This document shows, one piece after another, positions 11,683 to 21,724 of a stretch of 64,000 nucleotides of DNA. The notes beneath the pieces are model-generated. The model did no database searches. It saw only the letters and a list, made by a program, of their open reading frames with translations, and was not told the origin of the DNA. A program made the translations under genes and the position numbers. The first letter of the stretch is position 1. Each line of letters opens with the position of its first letter. Location: positions 14,451,001 to 14,515,000 of the forward strand of contig NC_065888.1 in NCBI RefSeq assembly GCF_905147045.1, in the 5' to 3' direction. The stretch is from Nymphalis io. Its lineage: Eukaryota > Arthropoda > Insecta > Lepidoptera > Nymphalidae.

Positions 11683-12052
11683 GATCTAGATCGTTGGTCT
11701 AGTTGCTAGATATAAGGCCGCAGATCTCGAGGTTCTGGGTTCAAACCTCAGGTCAGGCCAATAAAAAAGTTATTAGGTTTCGTTGCTTAAGATTCTCAAT
11801 AGCAGCCCAGAGTCAGGACGTTGGATGTGTGGACAGTCCCGTGCCTCAGAAAGCATGTAAAGCCGTTGATCCTACGCCTGAAATCTTTTCAGTCGTGTTG
11901 AATTGGATTCCATCGGATTATGTGAGTTAGGGAATAGAGAGTGCACCTGTGTTTGCACACACACTTTTGCACTATAATATGTCTTGCGCAATCTCTGCGT
12001 ATCAAATTCTTGATTTTAACTGCCGTGGCCGAAATCGGTCAGTAGGGCACCG
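11683..12052 (+). mobile_element. SINE-B, near full length
   Basis: The tRNA-like head has 'tcgttggtctagttgctag' (A box) and 'ctgggttcaaacctcagg' (B box). The body is shared with 1-297 and 30331-30790, and the end block 'gccgtggccgaaatcggtc' lies near 12021-12040. It lacks an evident duplication. Confidence 0.75.
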
Positions 12053-12055
12053 TGA

Positions 12056-12469
12056 TCAAACAATAAAGTACGAAATTAGTTAAAAAATAGTTAAAACTAT
12101 CACTAAAGTTTTAATGAGTTAGTAAATGAGATTAATAATGAAATACAAAACTTAAGACGCAATGCAGTAAGATACTGCTTGTCACAATCATAGAGCAAAG
12201 ACTGTTCTGGAAATTAATTTAATAATTTCCATTTAACCATAGCACTACACAAAATGTGGTTTTAATGGGGAACAGTGTGTTGCATTCGAAAAATTCTCAA
12301 CAATTAAACGTTGTACTGTTATAATAAATAATAATAAATAATATCATTATGAGGAACTGTTTTATAATCAATCTGATTATATGTGATGTAATAGAAAAAC
12401 GTCACATGAAAAAGATCCATGAACATTTACGATTAAAATTAAAGCTCTTTACCAACTCTACCTCTTTTA
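12056..12469. other. Spacer without recognised gene
   Basis: AT-rich; nothing recognisable. Confidence 0.35.
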
Positions 12470-12717
12470 CTGGTGTTAGAGCTTTGTGCAAGCTCGTCTG
12501 GGTAGGTAACATCCACTCATCAGATATTCTACTGCAATACTTGGTATTGTTGTGTTCCGGTTTGAAGGGTGAGTGAGCCAGTATAATTATAGGCACAAGG
12601 CACATAAGGCGATGTAAGCGATGGTTAACATTTCTTACAATGTCAATGTCTATGGGCGTTGATGACCACTTACCATAAGGTGACCCATATGCTCGTCCGC
12701 CTACCTATTCTTTATAA
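12470..12717 (+). mobile_element. SINE-C with internal deletions
   Basis: The plus-strand copy runs from 'ggtgttagagctttgtgc' to 'cctattctttataaaat'. About 40 bp around 'ttcccaaggttggtggcgc' are missing. The 3' hairpin core is mutated ('ccacttaccataaggtga'). Confidence 0.75.
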
Positions 12718-12980
12718 AATAAAATCATTTTTAATATCATACACCATCTCATACTAATATTATCGTTGGTTTAAATAAATATGTTAATAAAATATCGTTC
12801 ATTAAAACATACTCATCGTGATAATTAATTTAAGAATTTGATGTGCCTTTGTCCATAATGAATATTAAGATGAATGTTCGAAGACTAATTAATTCACACT
12901 TAGCTGAACTAGTCTACTCCTATAACGATGACACGAGGTTTGATTATAAATAGTTAGGTAAAAATAAAAACGATTCGAAA

Positions 12981-14583
12981 TTATTTTAAATGTTTATTCA
13001 GAAGCCAATCAAAGGAACTAGGAACATCGTTCCCCGGGTAACCTTCTTGGTTGTAATTCTGGTGATCATTTGGTGGACCATAGCTGTAGCCCACGGTGTC
13101 ATAGTTCTGAGGTGGGCCATACATTGGCGATGGTTTCTCAATCTTGCTCTTCATGAAATACTTGAAAACTAGTCCACCCAGTGTGAAAAGCTTTTGGAAG
13201 AAGGACATCATAAGGAAGACTGACACAGCCTTGAATATCGCTACTTTCGATAACACGAAAAGTATAATCATTACTGAAAGAAAAAAAAGGTTTAGGTTAA
13301 AATTACAAATTAGTGAAATTAAACTGTTTTTTTTTTAAATTAAATGAGTTATGGGATAAAATACGTCAGCGTATTTTCACGAGCTTAATATGTGTTTATA
13401 TTTTATGCCGAACTTTGTGATGAACAGAAAATTGAGAGAAAACCTACATTTGACGGTTGCATTTCTGTCACATTTGTATCAACTAACTCAGAGTGGAGCT
13501 ACATGTCAGAATATAAAGTGTTTTTCTTCAAAGCCTTTTCCATGACTGGAGAAAAAATGATTGTCGAGCAATAGGACATTACGTTTATTGTTTCTAACAC
13601 AAAGTATTTCTCCATATTATGATATTTTTTCCATTATGCTATTTTAATATAAGGTATCATATAAGCATACAAATGTTATTTTTACTTAGCACTTTCATAA
13701 ATACTTTCAATTTAACGCCTCAACAACTAGCATCATAGCAGGAAATCAATCCAGCAGCTATACAGTATATCCTCGACTTCCTATTCGTATATAAATCCTA
13801 AATAACAAGATTTATTTCTAAATGAACAACGAAATTACACACAGTTGGCTACCACTGAAAGCCGACGTTAGAAGAAAAACAAGAGCTGAGAGGCATACCA
13901 ATCATTACAACACAGTTTGTGTATCGACTAATATTGTTTTGTTTCTCTTTTTTTGTTGTGTTTAGTTTTGTGATAGAAATTATTAAGTTAGTAAATAGTA
14001 AGTATATTTAAAAAGTTACTTTTTTCCATATCTAAAAATAATAGAGTTTATTTAGAAAAACTAAATCAATGCTCGACTATTAGTTTATGTACAAGCGAGT
14101 AAAAATATCGAATATTATATAAATTCAATACAAAATTAGTGTTCAAAAATCAGGGGACCAATTCTACTAACATATTATGACATTATCGCAATCGAATCGA
14201 AGCAAGATCGCTGACGTGTATCCATTTTCCTATTCTTTAATTGAATTATCGACTATTGGCATAAAAACTAACAATTAGGTTTGTGTTTGACACAACGGTA
14301 TATGTTAACATCATATCGTTTTGGTATCGATCCGAATAAATATAGAATGGACAAAGTTGGATTGAAATTGAATCAGGAAATCGTTATATATCAGTAGAAT
14401 TGTCTAGTCATATTTTTTTTATGTAATTCCTATTTAACTATGTAAGGCTGAAGTAAACTTACCTAGTAACTTGGCAGAACTTCTCTTTTTCTTTGCTCTC
14501 GACTCAAGGATACTCAAATCATTATTTTCTAAACAATAGCAAGACACGAAAACCATCGAATAAATCAATAATAACTTAATCAT
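12981..14583 (-). CDS. Gene 1: short secreted Lys/hydrophobic/Tyr-Pro protein, two exons
   Basis: Two exons join on the minus strand: 14583-14463 (ATG start; donor G|GTAAGT) and 13273-12981 (acceptor TTTCTTTCAG). The intron is phase 1 and 1189 bp long. The predicted protein is 137 aa. It has a signal peptide (about residues 1-17, ending SCYC before LE), a basic linker 'ESRAKKKR' (28-35), a hydrophobic segment (about 41-81) with lysines at 50, 55, 68 and 78, then a Tyr/Pro/Asn-rich tail with two YGPP motifs. The paralogue at 29267-33008 has the same exon structure, so both models support each other. The layout recalls the part of insect Osiris proteins after DUF1676, but no DUF1676-like N-terminus is present. 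Secretion or membrane insertion, perhaps in cuticle-forming cells, is inference. A function is not known to me. Confidence 0.7.
12993..12998 (-). terminator. In-frame AATAAA poly(A) signal of gene 1
   Basis: The minus-strand hexamer AATAAA forms the Asn-Lys codons of the C-terminus, nine bases before the stop. No other AATAAA occurs in the next 200 bases downstream, so the 3' UTR may be very short. Confidence 0.4.
13365..13580 (+). mobile_element. SINE-A, very old copy in gene 1 intron
   Basis: Weak but ordered matches: 'gtattttcacgagcttaata', 'tgtgtttata', 'gagagaaaacctaca', and 'gagcaataggacatt' for the tail. It is antisense to gene 1. Confidence 0.45.
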
Positions 14584-14790
14584 ATTCACTTTCTTTTTGT
14601 CGAAGTTTATTTCTTATCTTTAAACATTTAATTGAATTCCCGCTTCTTTTCACACGGATGCCTTTTTAATCTGTAATTTTGTTTTTTTTTCTTAATAATT
14701 CGTTCGCACACAATTCGAACTGCAAAAGGACAGAACCTTTTTTTATTTCAAATCCGTCGTCCAAGCACAGAACTATACAGTTCGGTACCG

Positions 14791-14798
14791 TTTAAATA
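14791..14798 (-). promoter_or_regulatory. Possible TATA box of gene 1
   Basis: The minus-strand octamer TATTTAAA lies about 205 bp upstream of the gene 1 start codon. It has only positional support, since such strings are common in AT-rich DNA. Confidence 0.2.
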
Positions 14799-14799
14799 A

Positions 14800-15223
14800 A
14801 TACCGTGTGTTTTAAAGACGCTCGTAATTTGTCGTAGGTTTTATGAATACGTGGAAAGTTTTGTTTTCAGATGTTAAACAAATCGACTTTTCCTCCTCTG
14901 TGACTAATGCACTTGTTTTGGAACGATTAAAGCCCCTTTGTTGTACTCGCGTCCCATACATAGTGATTTATGTATGTAAATTTTACGCTTTTTAAAAAAA
15001 AAACGTATTCTGAAAGAAAGTTATTTGCATTATAATACTAACGGTTTACGGTCGAAAGTGAATGCTCTAGAAATATTATTTTACATAAACAATAAAAAAA
15101 ATACTTTTTCAGATATTTAAATACGAAAAGAATCCAAAATTTAGGTAAATATATTCAAATCGTGTTTGTTATATTATTGTCCTAATCGTCGTCGACTTTA
15201 AATTAAACCATATATAAAATTAT
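14800..15223. other. Upstream spacer of gene 1
   Basis: I see no exon or repeat here. Regulatory content cannot be judged by eye. Confidence 0.35.
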
Positions 15224-15515
15224 GCGAGATAACTCAGCGGTTCGAACATGTAAATCTTAAACAATTATTGCGGGTTCAAACCGGCGTTAGCACTACTGCA
15301 TTTTTGTAATTTTTTTATTTGTGCTTATAATTCAGCTCGTGTGGTGAATGAAAACTTCGTAAAAGTTAGTTTACATAATCGTGTAGAACAAAAACCTTCC
15401 AAATATGTATCCAGCTCGCATTGGAACAGCGTGGAATAAGCTCTAAAGGACCTTCACCTCGAAAGAAAAGGATAGAAGAACTAGCACTGGGACATGAAAA
15501 AGCCATTAATTTTAT
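15224..15515 (+). mobile_element. SINE-A, old full-length copy
   Basis: The diverged head ('gcgagataactcagcgg', 'gggttcaaaccggcg') and body ('agctcgcattggaacagcg', 'ctagcactgggacatg') are colinear with the family. Confidence 0.7.
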
Positions 15516-16481
15516 TTTATAAAGTGAAGTATAATTGTTGTATAAATAAGTAACTATCTAAAAAATATAGAACTAAACTACTTATTAGTTAAGTAAGACG
15601 TACACTGAATTTTCACACAAAATAAAATTACTCTTCCCGTTGCAACAAGATGCGTCCACGAAATGAGAAAATTAAGGAAGATGGAGTGAAACTTCGTTTG
15701 TCGCGTGGCTGAAAATTAAACGACTTTAGGCTTTTCTTGCATATTTCAAAAAAAAAAATCATTACGCTTCGCTTTATTTTGAAGATAGGAAATGAAACGA
15801 TGGCAGTTTAATGTTGAGAAATTTAGGTCTCGTTTAGTTGGAAAGAGTTTTAATTGTTTCCGGAAATCATTCTCCATAGGGTGACTATATTTTAAGCCGC
15901 TTGATAGACTCACAGTTTATTTTCCCCCTTATTTATAAAGTAGATTGGCTGACAATAATTTAGATTTTTTTTAATACACATCCAATTCTAAGCTGATGGT
16001 TAATTTTGCCAAGAATCAAATACAATACACATACATTTTACTGTACAATAAAAAGAAGTAATAGGAAAAACGAAAGTGTTAAATAGAAAGCATCACATAA
16101 TACATATGTAAGCACAGATGTTAACCGATCAATTAAAACTTTTTCATTTATAATTAATAATGCTTTTTTTGCACCCAAAACATATTTGATTTACGTAAAT
16201 TAATTTAAAAAGTTCTTACTAACATTTTTTTATTGGCCTGTGTTATAAAAAGATACATAAATAGATAAAAATAGATGACAAAAACGCGTTGAACTAGTAT
16301 TCGTTGATTTTCAATCGTAATATAATTTAATAATTTCATTTTATTTAACTTATCTTTAGTCATTAATAAATCATTTTAGTAGAATCTACATTTCAAAGAA
16401 GCGGCAAAAATTCCAAATGAAATTGAGTCAATTAACGAATAGTCAATTATATATAATTAAATGTATATAGGTAACATAAAA
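15516..16481. other. Spacer without recognised gene
   Basis: AT-rich; no recognised repeat or exon. Confidence 0.4.
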
Positions 16482-16488
16482 GTATGTG

Positions 16489-16799
16489 TAAAAAGCCGAG
16501 ATGGTCCAGTGGTAAGAACGCGTGAATCTTATCCGATGATCGTGGGTTCAAACCCGGGCAAGCACCACTGAATTTTCATGTGCTTAATTTGTGATTATAA
16601 TTCATCTCCCGCTTTAAGGTGAAGTAAAACATCGTGCATGTGTCTAATTTTACTGAAATTCTCCCACATGTGTATTCCACCAACCCGCACTGGAGCAGCG
16701 TGGTGGAATAAGCCCTAAACCTTCTCCTCAAAAAAAGAGAGGAGACCTTTAGCCCAGCAGTGGGACATTCACAGGATGTTACGGATTACGGACGGAATT
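16489..16799 (+). mobile_element. SINE-A, full length with duplication
   Basis: Intact A box ('gccgagatggtccagtgg') and B box ('gggttcaaacccgggc'), body and tail ('gatgttacggattacgg'). The 7-bp direct repeat gtatgtg flanks it (16482-16488, 16800-16806). Confidence 0.85.
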
Positions 16800-17002
16800 G
16801 TATGTGATCTCAATAAATACTAAATGAAAAACATTTTAATACAAGACTTAATTAATGAGCAAGGTTAAAAAGTGAGGAATGTGTATATAATACGTTGATG
16901 TATTGCATCTCATTCATTCTTTATCTTACTATTTAAAAAAAAAACTAGGAACGCCTATTTTTAAGGAATTACTGATATTCCTATTTGCATCTCTAATTAA
17001 GT

Positions 17003-17236
17003 AAAACAGTAGTACTTGGTATTGTTGTGTTCCGGTTTGAAGGGTAAGTGAGCCAGTGTAATTACAGGCACAAGGGACATAACATCTTAGTTCCCAAGGT
17101 TGGTTACATCACCAATGCGCCATTGGTGATGTAAGCGATGGTTAACATTTCTTACAATGCCAATGTCTATGGGCGTTGGTGACCACTTACCTCAGGTGGC
17201 CCATATGCTCGTCCGCCTTCTTATTCTATAAAAAAA
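17003..17236 (+). mobile_element. SINE-C, 5'-truncated, with internal snap-back palindrome
   Basis: Runs from 'aaaacagtagtacttgg' to the A run at 17229-17235. At 17104-17134 the family sequence is replaced by a perfect 13-bp inverted repeat with a 5-nt loop (see findings). The hairpin core has lost three bases ('ccacttacctcaggtgg'). Confidence 0.8.
17104..17134. repeat. Perfect 13/5/13 inverted repeat
   Basis: The arms are ttacatcaccaat and attggtgatgtaa, with loop gcgcc. Other SINE-C copies have only the right arm, so the left arm was newly copied from the opposite strand. Confidence 0.9.
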
Positions 17237-17972
17237 GTGTGCAGCTTGTATGTTAAGCTTGTGTTAGAAGTGGGGACGACAATAGCCAAAAGGGTCAGGA
17301 TCGAACCTGCGACTTTTACATCACTAGGCCCGTAAATCATTGCATAAAATTTTTATCCGTGCAGTGACGGAGAAAGAATACATTTCACTGCCCCTCTCTT
17401 TCCCATGGGTGTCGTAAGAGGCGACTAAGGGATATCTGAGCGACCATCTGCTCATCTGGTGGTAGGATGCTAACATCCGCCTGGCTTGTTACCACCGTAC
17501 GCATGGTGAAAAACTCGTGAAATGGCTTGCAGCCGCGTTTCGAGGTCAGCCAGCGTACAGCCAGAGCCCGAGCGAGTATTGCCGCGATGGGTGTTGGTCC
17601 GATTGGAGACGGTTGTTGAACCAATGCCGGGGGAAACTGTATTGACCTGCCGGTCAGGGAGACCTTAAGAAACGGCTGTTCCGCTGGCCGCCCGTTGGCA
17701 TAGTACAGGGGCCCGAGCGTGCCTAACCAGCTCGTGAGGCTGCCCCACCAGGCCACGCATAATCTCGTGGTGGACCGTCGTGCCGGTTGGTGACCGGTAG
17801 GTGGGGTCCCGGCGGCCACTTCCGGGGGGGTTCGGGGGCCCTTCCGTCCGGCGGGTCAGTGTATTTTTCCTTTTGGCAACCACTTGGGGAAACATGCCTC
17901 CACACTTTGCCCATCCCTATCGTGGCAATACATCGCTCGCTTCACGTCTCTTTTCCATTTCATTTTTCCCAA

Positions 17973-20872
17973 ATGGCGCAACAAAACAGAAATAACGGTC
18001 GTACAGCGGTGCACACCCCCACCATACCCTCGCTGTTTGAGGTCGAGTTCTCTAACATCCGAGGACTCCACACTAACCTCAACGCTGTCCACCACCATCT
18101 CGAGACAGCACGGCCAGCAATGTTGTTTCTCACGGAGACACAAATACTCCGTCCTGCCGATACCAGCTACCTTAATTATCCCGGCTACACGCTTGAAGAA
18201 TCCTTCAAAGCGAAAGCCGGAGTATGCTTGTTCGTCAGGACGGATGTTTGCTGTCACCGACTGCGCTGCTTGGAGGACCCCTCCTTCTCCATGTTGGTGG
18301 TACGTGTGGACCTGGTTCGTCAGAGCCGAGTCTACGTGTGCCTCTACAGATCCCACAATGGTGACTTGGAGACAAGCCGATTATTTGACCATCTTAGTCG
18401 GGTGGCAGATGCTGCGCAAGAGCAATTTCCTAACGCGGAATTGGTGTTTGTGGGGATTTTAATGCTCACCACGAATCCTGGTTGAAATCCCTCAAAACTG
18501 ACCATGCTGGAAGGACTGCTCATGCTTTTGCTCTCACACATGACTTGACCCAACTGGTTGATCAGCCCACCAGGATCCCAGACATTGATGGGCAAGCACC
18601 TTCTCTACTGGACCTTCTGCTGACTTCTCACCCGGTGGAATATCAGGTTGTGGTTCAGGCTCCTCTTGGCTCTTCGGATCAGAGCCTTATTTCTACCAGA
18701 GTGCCACAGGCCAAGCTGCCGCCACTAGCGGTATGCAAACGTCGCGTTTGGCACTATAAGTCGGCGGATTGGGACGGTATGCGCGATTACTATGCGTCGG
18801 TCCCTTGGAAGGAACGTTGCTTCAGTGGGAATGACCCGACAGCTAGTGCCGCTGCTGTTGCTGGCGAGATCATGCTGGGAATGGAATACTACATTCCTAG
18901 CTCAGATCTCGTCAGTAGGAGTACGCGTAACCGTTGGTTCACTCGTGAATGTGCCGATGCTGTATCAGCTAAGCAGGCGGCATATCGCAAGTGGATCAAC
19001 GGCTGCATTAGCGGGGCATCTAACATTGACTCACTGAAAGCAAACTATAATAAAAATTCCAAGTCCTGTAGAAAGGCATACACGAGAGCGGATGCACAGC
19101 GCATTGTACAGATTGGTCATGACCTTGTTTCGCATCCTAGGGGCTCCCGTAGCTTCTGGCGTCTGACCAAGTCTGTGCAAAACAATTTCTGCCAACCTTC
19201 GCTGCCACCGCTCAGAAATCCGGACGGATCGCTAGCTCACAGTCCGCAAGAGCAAGCTGATCTCCTGGCTAAGCTCTTTGCCGACAATTCCGTCATCGAT
19301 GATTGTAGTGCACTGCCACCTACAATACCTGCATGTGGCCATACGATGCCTGACATTAAAATCAGGCAACGTGATGTGCGTGCGGAGCTGCAATCACTTG
19401 ATGTACGGAAAGCTAGCGGTCCCGATGGAATACCAGCCATAGTGCTGAAGAAGTGCGCAGCGGAGCTGTCTCCTGTGTTAACGCGCCTGTTGCAACTTTC
19501 TCTCTCTTCGGGAAGTGTGCCGGAGGCTTGGAGAAGAGCTAATGTGCAAGCGGTTCCCAAAAAAGGGGATCGGTCTGACCCGGCAAATTATCGGCCAATA
19601 GCTATCACCTCAGTACTTTGTAAGGTGATGGAACGGATTTTAAACAACCAACTGATCCATTACCTAGAAGATCACTGTCTAATTAATGATCGTCAGTACG
19701 GGTTTCGACCAAAACGGTCCACAGGTGATCTTCTAGCGTACGTAACGCACCTCTGGGGTGAAGCTATCGACAAGCATGGAGAATCGTTGGCTGTCAGCCT
19801 CGATATCTCCAAGGCTTTCGACAGGGTCTGGCACAGAAGTCTTCTCTCCAAGCTACCGGCATATGGTCTGCCTGCTCAGCTATGCACCTGGATTGCCAGC
19901 TTCCTACACAAGCGTAGCCTTCGTGTTTTAGTAGATGGCTGCGCTTCACAATTCTATGTAGTGAATGCTGGCGTCCCCCAGGGATCTGTGCTGTCTCCCA
20001 CACTCTTTCTTTTGCATATCAATGATATGCTCTCTCTTGGGAACATACATTGCTATAAAGATGATAGTACAGTGCATGGTGGATACCACGGACGCGCAGT
20101 GGCTGGGCGGGCGGAAACTGAGGAGAGGCGGGAGAATCTTGTCATTGAACTCGATAGGACGTTAGAGCTCATCGCCAAATGGGGCTCTGATAATCTTGTT
20201 GAGTTTAATGCCAAGAAAACACAGGTATGCGCTCTCACGGCGAAAAAGTCAACATTTTCCCCTCTTCCCTCCCTCTGTGGTACTCCGCTGGTGATGCAAA
20301 GCAAAATCGCCATGCTGGGGATTGACGTTCGCTGCGACCTTAGTCCAAGGGATTACATCGAGGCTGTTATAAAAACAGCTTCACGGAAACTCGGAGTTCT
20401 GAACAAGGTGCGGCGCTTTTTCACGCCACAACAACTGTGCCTGCTGTACAAAACACAGGTACGGTCTTGCGTGGAATATTGCTCGCACCTTTGGGATGGC
20501 TCCGCTAAGTACCTACTTGAGGCCTTGGACCGGTTGCAGCGACGTGCCGTATGCATTATTGGCGACGTAAAGGTCACAAACACCCTTGAACCTTTACAAT
20601 TGCGTCGTGAGATAGCAGCACTGAGCGCTTTCTATCGACTGTATCACGGCGAGTGCTCTGAGGAATTATTCTCTCTAATTCCTGCTTCCCCCTTCCTTCT
20701 TAAGTCCACGCGAGCGGCGCGAACAAAGAAATTTGGCAACTTCTTTCTTTGTCGCACTTCCAAAAAATGGAATTCCTTACCAGCTCACGTGTTCCCCTAC
20801 TTTTACAACCCGGGTTCCTTCAAACGAGGCGTGAAGAGGCATCTTGCGGGCCGGCAAGGCGAAGGCGGCTAG
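17973..20872 (+). pseudogene. LINE endonuclease-reverse transcriptase ORF, inactivated
   Basis: The likely start is the ATG at 17973 (MAQQNRNNGR). Domains in order: an AP-type endonuclease, with 'SNIRGL' (Asn), 'FLTETQ' (Glu) and a broken 'GDFNAHH' motif; then reverse transcriptase with 'ANYRPIAITSVLCKVMERI', 'QYGFRPKRST', 'SLDISKAFDRVWH', 'AGVPQGSVLSP' and the active-site box; then a C-terminal thumb/tail ending 'RHLAGRQGEGG'. Three lesions hit catalytic motifs. One G is missing at about 18452-18455 compared with copy 2, shifting the frame inside GDFNAHH. The endonuclease SDH motif reads SDQ (codon 18680-18682). The polymerase YADD box reads YKDD (codon 20057-20059). A 14-residue C-terminal stretch present in copy 2 is also deleted near 20715. 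The product cannot be active. Confidence 0.85.
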
Positions 20873-20915
20873 TGCAGAACGTTTTTCCCGTCTGTACTGG
20901 CAGTCGTCGCGTTTG

Positions 20916-20952
20916 GACTCTACTACCACTTACCATCAGGTGGAGTAGAGTC
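20916..20952 (+). repeat. LINE 3' hairpin
   Basis: gactctact(a)ccactt pairs with aggtgg-agtagagtc with one bulged A and one G-U pair, around loop accatc. Its core, CCACTTACCATCAGGTGG, is identical to the SINE-C consensus 3' region. Confidence 0.8.
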
Positions 20953-21317
20953 ATTTGCCCTCCCGGCGAATATAAAAAAAAAAAAAAAGCGCTATTTACT
21001 TTTAATGCATTTTACTATAAGATTACAGTCATTTAACGTTTTTAATTTTTATTCTTATAAATTTGCATTATTTCTTAATTTAAGATCAGACCGGTCTTAA
21101 TACTTGTCACCCTAGCCATTGAAAATTTTTGTGCTGACATTCAAATTTAGGCTTACAACAGAGCCTGAACAGAATTATCAGGGTAAAATCTGATATTTAT
21201 AATCTAAACTTTTCGAAGCACTTGTAAATAATTATCTGAATTTGTATTATTTGTGTATTTTTGTAACAGCAATACTCATATTTATTTGTACTAATATGCG
21301 AAAAATAATTTTAAATT

Positions 21318-21540
21318 GATGGTAAGTGGACAACACCGCCCATAGACATTTGCACTGTAAGAAATATTAACAAATCTCGGGAACCAGGATATTATACCCC
21401 TTGGGCCTTTGATCACACTGGCTCACTCACTCTTTAAACTGAAACACAACAATACTAAGTACAGTACTACTATTGTTGTTTGACGGTGGAATAAATAATA
21501 AGTGGGTGAAAACTACCCAGACAACACCTACCACCAATAA
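21318..21540 (-). mobile_element. SINE-C, diverged copy
   Basis: Colinear blocks: 'gatggtaagtgg', 'catagacatttgcactgtaag', 'actggctcactcactc', 'aacacaacaatac', 'cctaccacca'. The poly(A) end is lost. At 21448-21481 an imperfect foldback duplicates 'acaacaata' as 'tattgttgt'. Confidence 0.65.
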
Positions 21541-21591
21541 AAGTAACTACTTAAGTTAAAATACAAAATTCATAGTTTGTTTTACACGCTT

Positions 21592-21713
21592 GGAGCTTAT
21601 TCCACCACGCTGCTCCAATGCGGGTTGGTAGAAGACCTTCTCCTCAAAAAGAGGAGAGGAGGCGTTTAGCCCAGCAGTGGGACATTCACAGGCTGTTACG
21701 GTTACGGTTACGG
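21592..21713 (+). mobile_element. SINE-A with 5' inversion (twin-primed)
   Basis: The first part (21592-21636) is SINE-A in reverse orientation. The second (21637-21713) is the following SINE-A segment in forward orientation, ending in three TTACGG units. An exact 11-bp duplication, tttacacgctt, flanks the whole (21581-21591, 21714-21724). The inverted and forward parts abut within one or two bases of each other in the consensus. Confidence 0.85.
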
Positions 21714-21724
21714 TTTACACGCTT

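Larger units (their letters stand above)
16945..17345 (-). mobile_element. SINE-J, split by a SINE-C insertion
   Basis: The left part (16945-17000) has 'tttttaaggaattactgata'. The right part (17237-17345) has 'agcttgtgttagaagtggg', 'gacgacaatagcc' and a minus-strand B box, 'ggttcgatcctgaccc'. From memory these are the two ends of one tRNA-headed lepidopteran SINE. SINE-C sits between them, so SINE-J is the older element. Confidence 0.55.
17365..20988 (+). mobile_element. Jockey-like LINE, copy 1 (nearly full length)
   Basis: This non-LTR retrotransposon has a GC-rich leader starting near 17365-17390 ('cccatgggtgtcgtaagagg'), an endonuclease-reverse transcriptase ORF (17973-20872), a 3' UTR with a long hairpin (20916-20952) and a 15-A tail (20974-20988). 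I saw no separate gag-like ORF1 with zinc knuckles. GC content is far above the flanks. I found no convincing target-site duplication. Copy 2 (41716-44642, minus strand) is very similar. The poly(A) end and domain order favour the Jockey group, but a tree is needed for the clade. Confidence 0.85.

Noticed and set aside
16489..16799. tRNA gene candidates from A and B boxes in SINE-A, -B and -D heads
   Set aside because: The boxes are followed by SINE bodies and repeated across the window; I see no complete cloverleaf with pairing acceptor arms.
17385..17914. Minus-strand open frames of 60-144 codons in the LINE leader
   Set aside because: They are antisense to the GC-rich 5' region of the LINE, where stops are rare by composition; no domain is visible.
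19237..20583. Antisense open frames inside the LINE ORF
   Set aside because: Shadows of the reverse transcriptase coding frame; the same shadows recur in copy 2.
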